A stretch of DNA of 64,000 nucleotides from an uncultured Erysipelotrichaceae bacterium (GCA_902764545.1 CACWWC010000002.1:1-64000); one strand, 5' to 3'; positions 1 to 8,620 are shown, counted from the stretch's first letter. Numbers and translations: made by a program. The notes: generated from the letters alone by a model not told the origin.

Positions 1-847
1 ACAGTAACCCATCCAGTCTTCTTACATACACTACATCCTTTTCCATGACAATTAACACATGTAATATCTACTTCTACTGATGGCTCTGTAAATTGATAAT
101 AACTAGGTCTAAATCTTGTTTCAACATTTTCCCCAAATAATCTCTTAAATAAAATATCCATTGTTCCTTTTAAATCAGACAACGAAATATCTTTATCAAC
201 AAGTAATCCCTCGATCTGCATAAAGTTATGTGAATGAGATGCATCATCATCATCTCTTCTATAAGTCTTTCCTGGGCAAATCATTCTTATAGGAACTTCT
301 CCCTTCCCTTTTAACATAGTACGAACTTGTACTGGAGAAGTTTGACTTCTAAGTAATATTTCTTCACCTTCAATATAAAATGTATCTTGAGCATCTCTTG
401 CAGGATGTCCTTTAGGAATATTTAACATCTCAAAGTTATACTTATCCTCTTCAATCTCAGGACCATCAACAACATCATATCCCATAGACATGAATAATTC
501 TTCTACTTCTTCTATTAATTTTTCTAAAATATTAGGAGCTCCTACTGGTATCTTTGTAGAAGGTAAACTAATATCAATAGCTTCACTTTCTAATCTCTTA
601 TTAAGAATCTCTTGATCTATTTTTTTCTTAGTAGAATCATAATATTCATTAAATCTATTTCTTAACTCATTAACCTTCATTCCAAACTCTTTTTCTCTTC
701 ATTTGGAACATTTCTAATTTCACTATTAAGTTCAGTAATAATACCTTTCTTTCCCAAATATTTAACTTTTAAATCATTTAGTTTATTCATATCACTTATT
801 TCAACTAAATCTTCATCAAGTGCTTTTTTTACATCTTCAAATTTCAT
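1..847 (-). CDS. pheS: Phenylalanyl-tRNA synthetase alpha subunit, 3' end outside window, apparent frameshift
   Basis: PheS is the catalytic chain of the PheRS heterotetramer, which charges tRNA-Phe. Translation from ATG 847 gives an N-terminal coiled region. After about 56 codons a TGA at 677-679 closes that frame. The adjacent frame continues at once with EFGMKVNELR and then all class II motifs: GPEIEEDKYNFEMLNIP, the ARDAQDTFY region, LLRSQTSPVQVR, and the C-terminal FRPSYYQFTEPSVEVD followed by a CVNCHGKGC cluster. A run of five T at 690-694, where six would restore NEEKKEFGM, explains the break as a one-base deletion. It may be a sequencing error or a real lesion. The gene starts one base after the stop of the HAD gene, so both depend on the Phe T-box. 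The 3' end lies beyond base 1; pheT would be expected next. Confidence 0.9.
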
Positions 848-848
848 C

Positions 849-1493
849 TTAATACCTCCTCATTAATACCTCTAAATTATTTATACTTTTTACTAATTTC
901 TTATTACTATTATTTTTATTTTTTCTATCAAAATATATTGCATCCATTCCAACTCTATATGGACCATATACATCATTCTCTAATGAATCTCCTATAACTA
1001 TACAATCTGAAGGACTAAATCGTCCTGCCGCATTTAAATAACTTTCCTTAGATGGCTTCATATAAAAATCCCCTCCATAAAAGTTATCAAAATAATTAAG
1101 TAAACCAGCTTTTTTTAGTCTTCTCATTTGGTCATCTCCAAACCAATTAGAAAGACCAACAACACTTTGACTTTTATTTACACTTAAATATAATAACAAA
1201 TCTTCTGCTCCAGGAATAACTTTAGGATCATAATTAGATACAACCTCTCTCCATTTATAAATCAACTCTGGACTAATTTCAACGCCACTATTATTTGATA
1301 AAAAATCACTTAAGTAACCAACATCATATCTACTACATGTTTTTTCATATTTATTAATTAAATCACCAATCTGTGGAATAAAAATATTTCCTTCCTCTGA
1401 TGTTAATTCCTTTTTAAAAAATTCTATTTCTTTTGTGTAATCCTCTTCGAGTATAGTACCATCAATATCAAATATAAATCTCTTAGTCTCCAT
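849..1493 (-). CDS. HAD-superfamily hydrolase (phosphatase-like), first gene of the pheS operon
   Basis: About 214 residues, the size of small HAD phosphatases. Motif I is FDIDGT near residue 10, motif II is the Ser of GLSNW, the conserved Lys is in FYMKPSKESY, and motif III is IGDSLENDVYGPYRVGMDAI. A helical cap lies between residues 20 and 85. The substrate cannot be told; the family includes phosphoglycolate and nucleotide phosphatases. An in-frame GTG lies two codons upstream, but AGGAG sits five bases before the ATG at 1493, so that ATG is preferred. The gene lies between the Phe T-box and pheS with one base to pheS, so it should be co-expressed when tRNA-Phe is uncharged. A repair role for aminoacylation side products is only a guess. 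Confidence 0.8.
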   Translation of the reverse strand: METKRFIFDIDGTILEEDYTKEIEFFKKELTSEEGNIFIPQIGDLINKYEKTCSRYDVGYLSDFLSNNSGVEISPELIYKWREVVSNYDPKVIPGAEDLLLYLSVNKSQSVVGLSNWFGDDQMRRLKKAGLLNYFDNFYGGDFYMKPSKESYLNAAGRFSPSDCIVIGDSLENDVYGPYRVGMDAIYFDRKNKNNSNKKLVKSINNLEVLMRRY

Positions 1494-1509
1494 AAACACT
1501 CCTAAATAA

Positions 1510-1718
1510 AAAATAACTATAAACTTAAGGACGAATCACCGTGGTACCACCTTAATTTATAGTTATTACTATACACTTAAATCTTTTAACGCAAGATATA
1601 CGCTTACTATTAATAAGAACTCCTAGGACGAATTCATTAAACTATTCTATCTATTTTCACCAACCATAGACTCTCTACAAGAAATCATTTAACTACTACT
1701 CCCTAATCAACATCGACT
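1510..1718 (-). promoter_or_regulatory. T-box leader, Phe specific (specifier TTC)
   Basis: The transcribed strand shows the stem I element AGGGAGTAGTAG, a GGTTGGTG loop, and then TTC (Phe) at 1630-1632 in the position expected for the specifier. The T-box core AAGGTGGTACCACGG follows at about 1540-1554. UGGU in the bulge pairs with ACCA of a tRNA with discriminator A, as tRNA-Phe has. A long terminator stem (AACTATAAATTAAGG with CCTTAAGTTTATAGTT) followed by a T run ends just before the HAD gene. Uncharged tRNA-Phe should favour read-through into the HAD gene and pheS. Confidence 0.92.
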
Positions 1719-1724
1719 GCCATT

Positions 1725-1753
1725 ATTATATCATATTATTTTTTATTTGTTAA
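1725..1753 (-). promoter_or_regulatory. Promoter of the T-box/HAD/pheS transcript
   Basis: TTAACA at 1748-1753 and TATAAT at 1725-1730 are separated by 17 bases, a sigma-A type promoter. The -35 box overlaps the last codons of the upstream 159-residue gene, so the two units abut. Confidence 0.75.
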
Positions 1754-2222
1754 CATTTTTTCCTAAACTATTTTTCTTTTGAATACTATCACTTTCTTTT
1801 ATTTCAGGTAATGATAATAAATCATCAGCAGTTAATCCTTCTAATTTTGGATAAAGTAGTCTATTTGTTTTCCTTTCTTCATCACTCATATCTTTTTCAG
1901 AAACCCAACTTTTTATATGAAACCACAACATTCTATATATTGTACCAATAGCACTTCTTTTAACATCAATATTATTTTTTAAAGACTTTTCATCTACAAA
2001 GATTGCAAAACCTCCATCATTGATATTGACAACAGCACCATCTACTCCATACCTATCATCTAACCTACATCCAAAAACGACATCACCATTTAACCATTTT
2101 ATAAACTCTAAACATTGTTCTAAATCTCTTGTATTAAATTTTTTCTTTGTATCATTTTCATAATAATTAATAAGTTTATTAACAACCTCATCAATATAAT
2201 ATGTTTGTAACTGTGTAAGCAC
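1743..2222 (-). CDS. Hypothetical protein, 159 residues
   Basis: Not recognised. It is a soluble protein with a helical N-terminus, a central stretch with several Gly and Asp (GCRLDDRYGVDGAVV, then a short beta-like section) and a Lys/Asn-rich tail. No signal peptide or membrane segment is seen. The start is GTG at 2222, preceded by AGGAAA at good distance. It is the last gene of a three-gene run with the 662- and 310-residue proteins, 33 bases after the 662-residue gene, so a linked job is likely but unknown. Confidence 0.6.
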   Translation of the reverse strand: MLTQLQTYYIDEVVNKLINYYENDTKKKFNTRDLEQCLEFIKWLNGDVVFGCRLDDRYGVDGAVVNINDGGFAIFVDEKSLKNNIDVKRSAIGTIYRMLWFHIKSWVSEKDMSDEERKTNRLLYPKLEGLTADDLLSLPEIKESDSIQKKNSLGKNVNK

Positions 2223-2255
2223 ATAATCATTTCCTAAATAAATTATAACATAATA

Positions 2256-4244
2256 TTACTTTACAAAAACTTTTTTTGAAAAGTTACTAAATACATTAGA
2301 TAATTCCCTCTCTATTTTTTTAACTCCTCCATCATCAATAATTTTATTAATAATAATTGCATTAAAAATCATATTAACTTTTTCACAATCAGATACTGAA
2401 GAAATATCTAAAGTTGTTAAATATCTTAAAACCTTAAGTCTAGAAATAACATAACCACCAATATTATATGTTAATCCACTATCTAAGAAATGTTGATCAA
2501 GTTTTTTAATAACATCTAATTCTAATAACTGATCATCAATTTTATTATTTAAGCTATCATTTATAGTAGATAAATAAGAAGAATTAATAATAGACTTATC
2601 ATAAGTTGGATAATACTCTTCTAAACTTTCACTACCAATAGAGAATAATTTTCTAAATTTATCTAGTTTTTTTATACTACCAATAATTTCACCATTACTA
2701 TCTCTATAATCAAAACCAATATCATCAGAAAACATAATAGCAAGAATCATATCATAAGTATCTTCATTTATTAATGAAAAATCATCAACCATATCTTTAT
2801 ATAAGCCATTTTCAAGAATCATATCTATATAATCAAAATATTTATTATTATTAAATATTTCAAAATTATCCATCTTCTTCAAATCATCATAACTCAAATA
2901 TCTACTTAATAAACTTGAAGTTGACATCAAAGATGCATTATCCATCATTAAAATAGAGCCATTCGTATCACTTAAACTAAGTGTATTAACACCCATTGAA
3001 CGAAGCATAGAAATATTTCTAATAAGATTATTACCATCTAATAATATAGCAGGATGATTTGTTAATAAATTAGCATGAATTATATTATTATTAATAAGTT
3101 CAATAACATTATCAATTGTATCATAATCACTTAAAGATATAATATTAACGATAATCTTATTATTAAATAATGATTTCATTATAGGTCTTTTTTGACAATA
3201 CTTAAAAAACTTTTCTAATTTATTATAACTAAGTGAATAAAAACTATCTTTAACCGCATCATCAAAACAAGATACATTAAAGTTATATTTTACACATAAT
3301 GATTCAATATCCGACTTATTAAACTTAGAAAGTTTATTATATATTTTATCGTTATGTTCTAAAGCCCATTTATAAACTAACTCTAATAACTCTAAATCAT
3401 CAGGAAAATCACTAACTATACTAGCATTAACTACTTCATCATCTTTTATGGTTAATAACTTATTTTTTAAAGTATCATACTTATTCGCAATAGCCAAATT
3501 CTCTTGCATCCTTTTAGAATCAGTATGTTTAATCTTAGATAGTTTTTTTTCAACTAACTCTTTTAACTCAATAAGTTCTTGAGGATACACCCCACTATTA
3601 ATTAGATTAAATCTAGTAAAAGAAATAAACTTTCTAGCTAATTCCGGATTATTCGCAAGTCTTTTTGTAAGCTGATAAAACATATACATATTTTCATGAT
3701 TTCCATCAAAAAATTTCTTATTATAGATAGCCAATAGATTAACATAATCAATTCTCTTCAACTTCTTTTCTTCTTGCTTTCTCAATTTTCTTAGATTACT
3801 ACCCTTACCAAATGCTACAAAGACACAATTTGAACTACTTTGAAATTGGTCTAAATACTTAGTAGAATTCTTATAATATGGTGAATTTGGATTATATATT
3901 TCAAGTACTCCTTCTAATTTATCATCACGAATATCTCTAAATAAATCCAAAAAAGTATAAAGATAATCTTCTCTATCTCTTTCCTTTACTTTAAGCAGGT
4001 TACGATGTAGTTCAAGTGTTGATTCAGTCATACTTAAAACATCTGTAAAATCAATATTTGGACAGAAAATAATAAACGAAGCTTTCATTAAATCAACAAC
4101 TTCAGATTGACTAAATTTTTCATAACCACCCTTAGCTTCAATAACTCTATAAATACTTTGTAACAATTCGGCCTCTGGAGATACATCTAACTCTTTTGAA
4201 TAATTACTTATTCTATCATCTATAAGATTAATTAATTCTGTCAT
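2256..4244 (-). CDS. Hypothetical protein, 662 residues, Asn/Asp/Leu-rich, mostly helical
   Basis: Not recognised. The protein is large, rich in Asn, Asp, Ser, Leu and Ile, and has no membrane segment or signal peptide. Residues 1-110 look helical; residues 130-160 include a Lys/Arg-rich stretch around GKGSNLRKLRKQEEKK. The central and C-terminal parts read as successive short amphipathic helices, perhaps a helical-repeat scaffold (inference). The ATG at 4242-4244 overlaps the TAA of the upstream gene by one base (TAATG), a sign of translational coupling. A GGGGTGG ribosome site lies just upstream. Confidence 0.6.
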   Translation of the reverse strand: MTELINLIDDRISNYSKELDVSPEAELLQSIYRVIEAKGGYEKFSQSEVVDLMKASFIIFCPNIDFTDVLSMTESTLELHRNLLKVKERDREDYLYTFLDLFRDIRDDKLEGVLEIYNPNSPYYKNSTKYLDQFQSSSNCVFVAFGKGSNLRKLRKQEEKKLKRIDYVNLLAIYNKKFFDGNHENMYMFYQLTKRLANNPELARKFISFTRFNLINSGVYPQELIELKELVEKKLSKIKHTDSKRMQENLAIANKYDTLKNKLLTIKDDEVVNASIVSDFPDDLELLELVYKWALEHNDKIYNKLSKFNKSDIESLCVKYNFNVSCFDDAVKDSFYSLSYNKLEKFFKYCQKRPIMKSLFNNKIIVNIISLSDYDTIDNVIELINNNIIHANLLTNHPAILLDGNNLIRNISMLRSMGVNTLSLSDTNGSILMMDNASLMSTSSLLSRYLSYDDLKKMDNFEIFNNNKYFDYIDMILENGLYKDMVDDFSLINEDTYDMILAIMFSDDIGFDYRDSNGEIIGSIKKLDKFRKLFSIGSESLEEYYPTYDKSIINSSYLSTINDSLNNKIDDQLLELDVIKKLDQHFLDSGLTYNIGGYVISRLKVLRYLTTLDISSVSDCEKVNMIFNAIIINKIIDDGGVKKIERELSNVFSNFSKKVFVK

Positions 4245-5176
4245 TAAAAACCACCCCTATTTAATTTCCTAAAAATCTTATCTTGTTCACTAGCAAAGTT
4301 CTCTGCATTATTTAACATATAGTTCTTACATAAAGCATCACGTTTATCAATAAAGATTTTAGAAAATTTATCTTTACCATTATTAGAATATAAATATATA
4401 CCAGCAATCAAAAAATAATTATCTTTAATATGTTGAAAATAAACTCTAACTCTTTTACCATCACTAACCTGCATTAACCCTGTATCATATATACTCTTAA
4501 TCTTATTAAATCTACCATAACTCATTCCAACTAAAAGTTTTTGAATACTTGGATAATACTCATTTGGAATATCACCCAAATCATCAAAAGGTAAATTCTT
4601 ACCACCACTAGTTAAATAAATTAAACTATTAACTGGAACATCTTCAACCAACTCATTAATATCATCATCTTTTAGTGAATCAAAATTTTTAATATATTCA
4701 ATTATTTCAACAAGGTGAAACATCTCAGTCTTACAATCCATTGCAGAATCCTGATCACCAGCCTTCTCATATTCTTCTTCCATCTTATAATAAGAAGTAT
4801 ACTCCTTTTGTATTCTAGCAAGCAATGGATACAAAACATTATTGGGAACAATAACATTTAATAATAAATTATTTAAATCATCATAACGACAATTAATAAT
4901 CATATTAAAATAATAATCAATATCTATATCGGGAACTAAAACCTCAGTACTTATAGTATCAACATTATTAGGCATGCTTTCTTTCTCAATGCTAGTAACA
5001 TCCCTACTATTATTAACTCGTTTAATAAAAGAATTAATCTCTGAAATAGCCCTAACATTATTATTCAAATATCCCTTTAATTCTTGAACTTTCTTACTCT
5101 TAGACTCAATACTAGAAATAGATTTATTTATAGTATCCATATCAATATAATTAAAATCACTCATACTCATATACAT
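4244..5176 (-). CDS. Hypothetical protein, 310 residues, N-terminal coiled-coil
   Basis: Not recognised. The first 60 residues are a likely coiled coil, followed by an acidic linker and a C-terminal alpha/beta section with IYLTSGGKNLPFDDL and RVYFQHIKDNYFLIAGIYLYS, which could be a small beta domain. The reading frame is open five codons further upstream from a TTG, but AAGGGGTG lies directly before the ATG at 5174-5176, so that ATG is chosen. It is the first gene of the three-gene operon and overlaps the next gene by one base. Confidence 0.6.
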   Translation of the reverse strand: MYMSMSDFNYIDMDTINKSISSIESKSKKVQELKGYLNNNVRAISEINSFIKRVNNSRDVTSIEKESMPNNVDTISTEVLVPDIDIDYYFNMIINCRYDDLNNLLLNVIVPNNVLYPLLARIQKEYTSYYKMEEEYEKAGDQDSAMDCKTEMFHLVEIIEYIKNFDSLKDDDINELVEDVPVNSLIYLTSGGKNLPFDDLGDIPNEYYPSIQKLLVGMSYGRFNKIKSIYDTGLMQVSDGKRVRVYFQHIKDNYFLIAGIYLYSNNGKDKFSKIFIDKRDALCKNYMLNNAENFASEQDKIFRKLNRGGF

Positions 5177-5238
5177 AACACCCCTTAACAAAGTCTAGCG
5201 TATATTATAATATATGAAAAAAATCCTGTCAATAAACG

Positions 5239-5262
5239 AAAAAATCTAGTAAACACTAGATT
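5239..5262 (-). terminator. Rho-independent terminator
   Basis: Minus-strand stem AATCTAGT / ACTAGATT with a four-base loop and a T run. It would stop transcripts that cross the degraded region 5263-5650, before the 310-residue gene. Confidence 0.7.
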
Positions 5263-5290
5263 CTTATCTTAATATTTTAAAAAAAACAAA

Positions 5291-5380
5291 TTAGCATACA
5301 TCAAAATATACCACTTCCCAAATTTTTACGGAGCTCGCTTTAGAAAACCTCTTTATTGGTATTATCTTTACCTCACCCAT
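5291..5380 (-). other. Short 29-codon open frame in the degraded region
   Basis: An ATG at 5378-5380 opens 29 codons (MGEVKIIPIKRFSK...) and ends just before the terminator at 5239-5262. No good ribosome site and no recognisable family. The 5177-5725 gap contains only this frame, the DUF6273-like tail and the terminator. Confidence 0.2.
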
Positions 5381-5426
5381 AACACCCATAATTTGTTATT
5401 TCCTATTATTTAATACACGTTTTATA

Positions 5427-5649
5427 TTATCCAATTCTAAAAGCTGGGGAAATTCCATTACTATTTCCTGCATAATTATCATAACAAATTTCCCTTGAAT
5501 CAACGCATGCAAAGCCAGCCCCCTGATTAGAATAAGCATTACGTAGCCACCACTGATAATCTTTAGTAGTAACTCCCCTCGATGTCAAATTTTGCTTGCT
5601 TTTTTTGACATATGAATGGTGATTCTGCTGTAAATCTATGTTGTAAATC
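5427..5649 (-). pseudogene. Remnant of a DUF6273-like surface protein gene
   Basis: The minus strand encodes about 70 codons without a start: ...TTKDYQWWLRNAYSNQG, then GFACVDSREICYDNYAGN and SNGISPAFRIG before TAA at 5427-5429. The WWLRxxYSNxxxGFxxVxxxG and NGxxPAFR pattern is the C-terminal signature of the DUF6273 / repeat-rich cell-surface proteins of gut Firmicutes (family knowledge). An in-frame TAG lies just upstream and no ATG is available, so only the 3' part of an ancestral gene survives. Confidence 0.65.
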
Positions 5650-5712
5650 TATGTCAATACAAAAAAATATTATATATATTTAGTATTATCTTTTCTTAAC
5701 TATTCATACTAC

Positions 5713-5745
5713 AAAAAAAGAACTACTATACAGTAAGTAGTTCTT
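5713..5745 (-). terminator. Terminator of frr
   Basis: Minus-strand stem AAGAACTACT / AGTAGTTCTT with an eight-base loop and a run of seven T. The stem includes the frr stop codon. Confidence 0.85.
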
Positions 5746-6274
5746 GTTCTTTTTCTTTTAATTTAGCTTCAATCTTTTTATTATAGTCATTAACCTGATC
5801 TTGAATATCTTTTTCCATTCCTTTTTCTTCATCTTCAGGAAGTTCACACTTTTCAACATCTTCAAGAGCCTCATGTCTAATATTTCTAATGGAAACCTTT
5901 GCATCTTCTGCTAAAGCTTTAACTTGTTTTACAAGTTCACGTCTTCTATCTTCAGTAAGTTCTGGAATAACTATACGAATTGTCTCCCCATCATTTCCTG
6001 GATTATATCCTAAATTAGAATTTAAAATTGCTTTTTCAATAGCTCCTAAACTTCCCCTATCAAAAGGCTTAATTAATAATTGTCTAGCTTCTGGAACAGA
6101 TATAGTTGCTAGTTGTTTAAGTGGTGTCATTGCACCATAATACTCTACCATAACACCATCTAAACTAGAAGGATTAGCTCTTCCAGTTCTAACTGTTTTA
6201 AATTTTTTATCTAAATTTTCTAACGTTTTATCCATTTTATCAGCAACATCTAATAAAATCATATCACTATCCAT
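5726..6274 (-). CDS. frr: Ribosome recycling factor
   Basis: RRF, with EF-G, splits the post-termination ribosome. The 182-residue length is typical. The family core is clear: KTVRTGRANPSSLDGVMVEYYG near residue 27, TISVPEARQLLIKPFD near 58, and IRIVIPELTEDRRRELVKQVK near 105, with the C-terminal long helix of domain I. The ATG at 6274 has AAGGAGAGA upstream. It lies downstream of tsf as in many Firmicutes, but pyrH, usually between tsf and frr, is absent and two tail-anchored protein genes stand in the interval. Confidence 0.97.
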   Translation of the reverse strand: MDSDMILLDVADKMDKTLENLDKKFKTVRTGRANPSSLDGVMVEYYGAMTPLKQLATISVPEARQLLIKPFDRGSLGAIEKAILNSNLGYNPGNDGETIRIVIPELTEDRRRELVKQVKALAEDAKVSIRNIRHEALEDVEKCELPEDEEKGMEKDIQDQVNDYNKKIEAKLKEKEQELLTV

Positions 6275-6324
6275 TAATTCATCTCTCCTTAAGTTAATTA
6301 TATTATAATAAGGAATAAAAATAA

Positions 6325-6350
6325 AGAAAAAAAGTACTAAAAAGTACTTA
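6325..6350 (-). terminator. Terminator of the Lys-rich tail-anchored protein gene
   Basis: AAGTACT / AGTACTT stem with a four-base loop, followed by seven T on the minus strand; it overlaps the stop codon. Confidence 0.75.
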
Positions 6351-7215
6351 CAAATATTATAAAAGCAATTACTCCAATAAGCATAATTGTAAATATTATT
6401 AATAAAACCAAAATGGTAATATTCAAAAACTTCTGACTAATTAAATCAAGTAGAGACTTCTTTTCCTTATTAATACTAGAATCAGCAACAACAACTTCAT
6501 CAATTAACTTTATACTTTTCTCAGGTAATTTATCTTCAACTTTTTTGTTATCAATATCATCAATAATATCATTCGTCTTTTCATATAAAGAACGTAAATC
6601 CTTTTCTAAAGAATCATATTCCTTCGAAGATTTAATATCAATGACATATTTATTTTTACCTTTTCTTTTCCTTTTAACTTTTTTACTAGGTGTATCATTT
6701 TTATTAATCAATGCCTTAGCAGCATCTATATATTTACCATTAGTAATATCCTCTTCTATTTCTAAAGCTTTTACCTTACTATCTACAACAAGTTCTTCTT
6801 CTAATAATTTATCATCACTCTTTTTTAGAGGAGTCACAACGACCTTATCTCTAACCTGTTTATTACTACCTTTTTTAGACCTTATCTTATTATTAGTATT
6901 TTTCTTTGGTACAACAACAACTTTACTACGTACATTTTTTGTACTTTTCTTAGCCGTGGTTGTTTTCTTCTTAGGTGCGACAATAACCTTATCTCTAACA
7001 TTTCTTGATTTTGAGGTAGAACTTTTACTACTTTTTGATGTAGTCTCAACAGCCTTTGAGTTTTGTTTAGTAGCTTTTTCAATTCCCTTTTTTAATTCGC
7101 TCTTAGAAACAACGATAGTTTTGTCGTCTTTACTATGCTTTTTACTACTCTTTTTTATTTTATCAATCTGCTCATCAATTTTTTTAACCGCATTACTAGA
7201 AGATTTCTTCGCCAT
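6337..7215 (-). CDS. Lys-rich protein with histone H1-like repeats and a C-terminal membrane anchor
   Basis: Not a recognised family. Residues 1-130 are extremely rich in Lys, Ser and Thr and carry three copies of a short motif, VRDKVIVAPKK, VRSKVVVVPKK and VRDKVVVTPLKK. An acidic middle and a second basic patch (KKVKRKRKGKNK) follow. The last 30 residues are one strong hydrophobic helix ending in VSTF. This suggests a cytoplasmic basic domain held to the membrane by its tail; binding to DNA, RNA or acidic polymers is an inference from charge. The ATG at 7215 is used because GGGGATGA precedes it. A TGGTATAAT extended -10 lies just upstream (about 7243-7251). Confidence 0.65.
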   Translation of the reverse strand: MAKKSSSNAVKKIDEQIDKIKKSSKKHSKDDKTIVVSKSELKKGIEKATKQNSKAVETTSKSSKSSTSKSRNVRDKVIVAPKKKTTTAKKSTKNVRSKVVVVPKKNTNNKIRSKKGSNKQVRDKVVVTPLKKSDDKLLEEELVVDSKVKALEIEEDITNGKYIDAAKALINKNDTPSKKVKRKRKGKNKYVIDIKSSKEYDSLEKDLRSLYEKTNDIIDDIDNKKVEDKLPEKSIKLIDEVVVADSSINKEKKSLLDLISQKFLNITILVLLIIFTIMLIGVIAFIIFVSTF

Positions 7216-7285
7216 TAAAATCATCCCCTTTATTACTCGCTTATTATACCAAAAAAGCTACAAAATACAAGCCTAAATTTATATT

Positions 7286-7642
7286 TTATTTGAATAAAAA
7301 ATATAAAAGTAACATTAAAATAATAAGTAAAATAATAACAATAATATAATAAATCCAAAAACTGTTATTTTCTAAATCATCATCAACACTATTTTTATTA
7401 ATATCAGACTCAGACGCATCAAGCACATATTTATCATTTTTTATATCACTGGAATTTTCTTTTTTTATTTCATTAAATTCGCTTAAATTTTCAATTTTTT
7501 TAGTCTCATCATCTAAAATATCATCTACATCTGACGAATCCCCATCTAAAACCTCAATTTCTTCATCAAAATCTAAAGGGCTTGATTTAAGAAGTCTTAT
7601 CTGTTCATTTATTTTCTCTATTTCTCTAGTATTAACACTCAT
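7286..7642 (-). CDS. Small acidic tail-anchored membrane protein, 118 residues
   Basis: Not recognised. The first 90 residues are acidic and Asp/Asn-rich with a short coiled start (EIEKINEQIRLLKSS). The final 25 residues form one hydrophobic helix (WIYYIIVIILLIILMLLLYF) ending in LFK, which makes a cytosolic protein with a C-terminal anchor. ATG at 7642 with GAGGTG upstream. It lies between tsf and the Lys-rich tail-anchored protein. Its anchor resembles that of the 318-residue protein at 26473-27429. Confidence 0.6.
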   Translation of the reverse strand: MSVNTREIEKINEQIRLLKSSPLDFDEEIEVLDGDSSDVDDILDDETKKIENLSEFNEIKKENSSDIKNDKYVLDASESDINKNSVDDDLENNSFWIYYIIVIILLIILMLLLYFLFK

Positions 7643-7692
7643 CCCAACACCTCATATATAAATATAGTATAAAGGATAGCCCCAAAAAAAGA

Positions 7693-7717
7693 AATAAAAA
7701 AAGAGCCTTGGCTCTTC
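7693..7717 (-). terminator. Terminator of tsf
   Basis: AAGAGCC AA GGCTCTT stem followed by TTTTTTT on the minus strand, just after the tsf stop. Confidence 0.88.
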
Positions 7718-7735
7718 ATTTTACACATTAATTTA

Positions 7736-8620
7736 CTATTCAGCACCATTAATTTGACTCATAACTTCTTCAGCAAAGTTTTCTTGTCTTTTTTCAATAC
7801 CTTCTCCAACAGCAAATCTTACCATATTAGTGATTTCACCGCCATTGTCACTTACATACTTCTTAACTGAAAGTTTATTTTCTTTAATAAATGCTTGTTC
7901 AACTAAAACAACTTCTTTAAAGAACTTCTCTAATTTACCAGTAACCATTTTTTCAATAACAGCCTCAGGTTTACCTTCAGATTGTTGTTTAACTTCTTCA
8001 GTGATAAAGTGTCTTTCTTTCTCAACCATTTCTTGAGGTACACCATCTCTTGTTAAGGCAACAGGATTCATTGCAGCAGCTTGCATAGCTACATCTTTAC
8101 TAACATCCTCATTAGCACCTTTCACAACAACAACAGTACCAATTTTACCACCCATATGTTTGTAAGTACCAAAAACTTCATCATCAGTTTTTGTAATCTT
8201 TTCAAAACGTCTGAAACTTAGTTTCTCACCAATTTTAGCTGTCAAAGCAACTAACTTATCACCTACAGTTTCACTACCATCTTTTATATTTAAAACATCA
8301 TCTACAGTTTTAACATTATTCTTTAAAATCTGATTAACTAAATAATCAACAAAATCAGTAAATTCCTTATTCTTAGCAACAAAATCAGTTTCAGAATTAA
8401 CCTCAACTATTACTGCAGTATTTCCATCAGTTTTGATTTGGCATAATCCTTCAGCAGCTATTCTTGATTCTTTCTTAGCAGCTTTAGCAATTCCTTTCTC
8501 TCTTAACCAATCAATTGCCTTTTCTTGATTTCCTTCACATGCTTCAAGTGCCTTCTTACAATCCATCATTCCAGCACCAGTTTTTTCTCTTAACTCTTTT
8601 ACATCGCTAGCTTTAAACAT
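7736..8620 (-). CDS. tsf: Elongation factor Ts
   Basis: EF-Ts releases GDP from EF-Tu. The 294-residue protein has the N-terminal UBA-like region (VKELREKTGAGMMDCKKALE), the EF-Tu contact TDFVAKNKEF near residue 80, and two core subdomains with HMGGKIGTVV and QAAAMNP. The ATG at 8620 has GGAGGATAT upstream. It follows rpsB, but an intergenic terminator stem at 8686-8719 may uncouple the two. Confidence 0.97.
   Translation of the reverse strand: MFKASDVKELREKTGAGMMDCKKALEACEGNQEKAIDWLREKGIAKAAKKESRIAAEGLCQIKTDGNTAVIVEVNSETDFVAKNKEFTDFVDYLVNQILKNNVKTVDDVLNIKDGSETVGDKLVALTAKIGEKLSFRRFEKITKTDDEVFGTYKHMGGKIGTVVVVKGANEDVSKDVAMQAAAMNPVALTRDGVPQEMVEKERHFITEEVKQQSEGKPEAVIEKMVTGKLEKFFKEVVLVEQAFIKENKLSVKKYVSDNGGEITNMVRFAVGEGIEKRQENFAEEVMSQINGAE

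Noticed and set aside
5239-5725. Possible insertion sequence in the gene-poor stretch
   Set aside because: No transposase motif, no terminal inverted repeats or target duplication seen; the coding remnant is of a surface protein.
6545-7276. Plus-strand open frame of 243 codons opposite the Lys-rich protein gene
   Set aside because: It is the mirror of a Lys-rich coding strand (Leu/Phe/Ser-only translation) and has no ribosome site.
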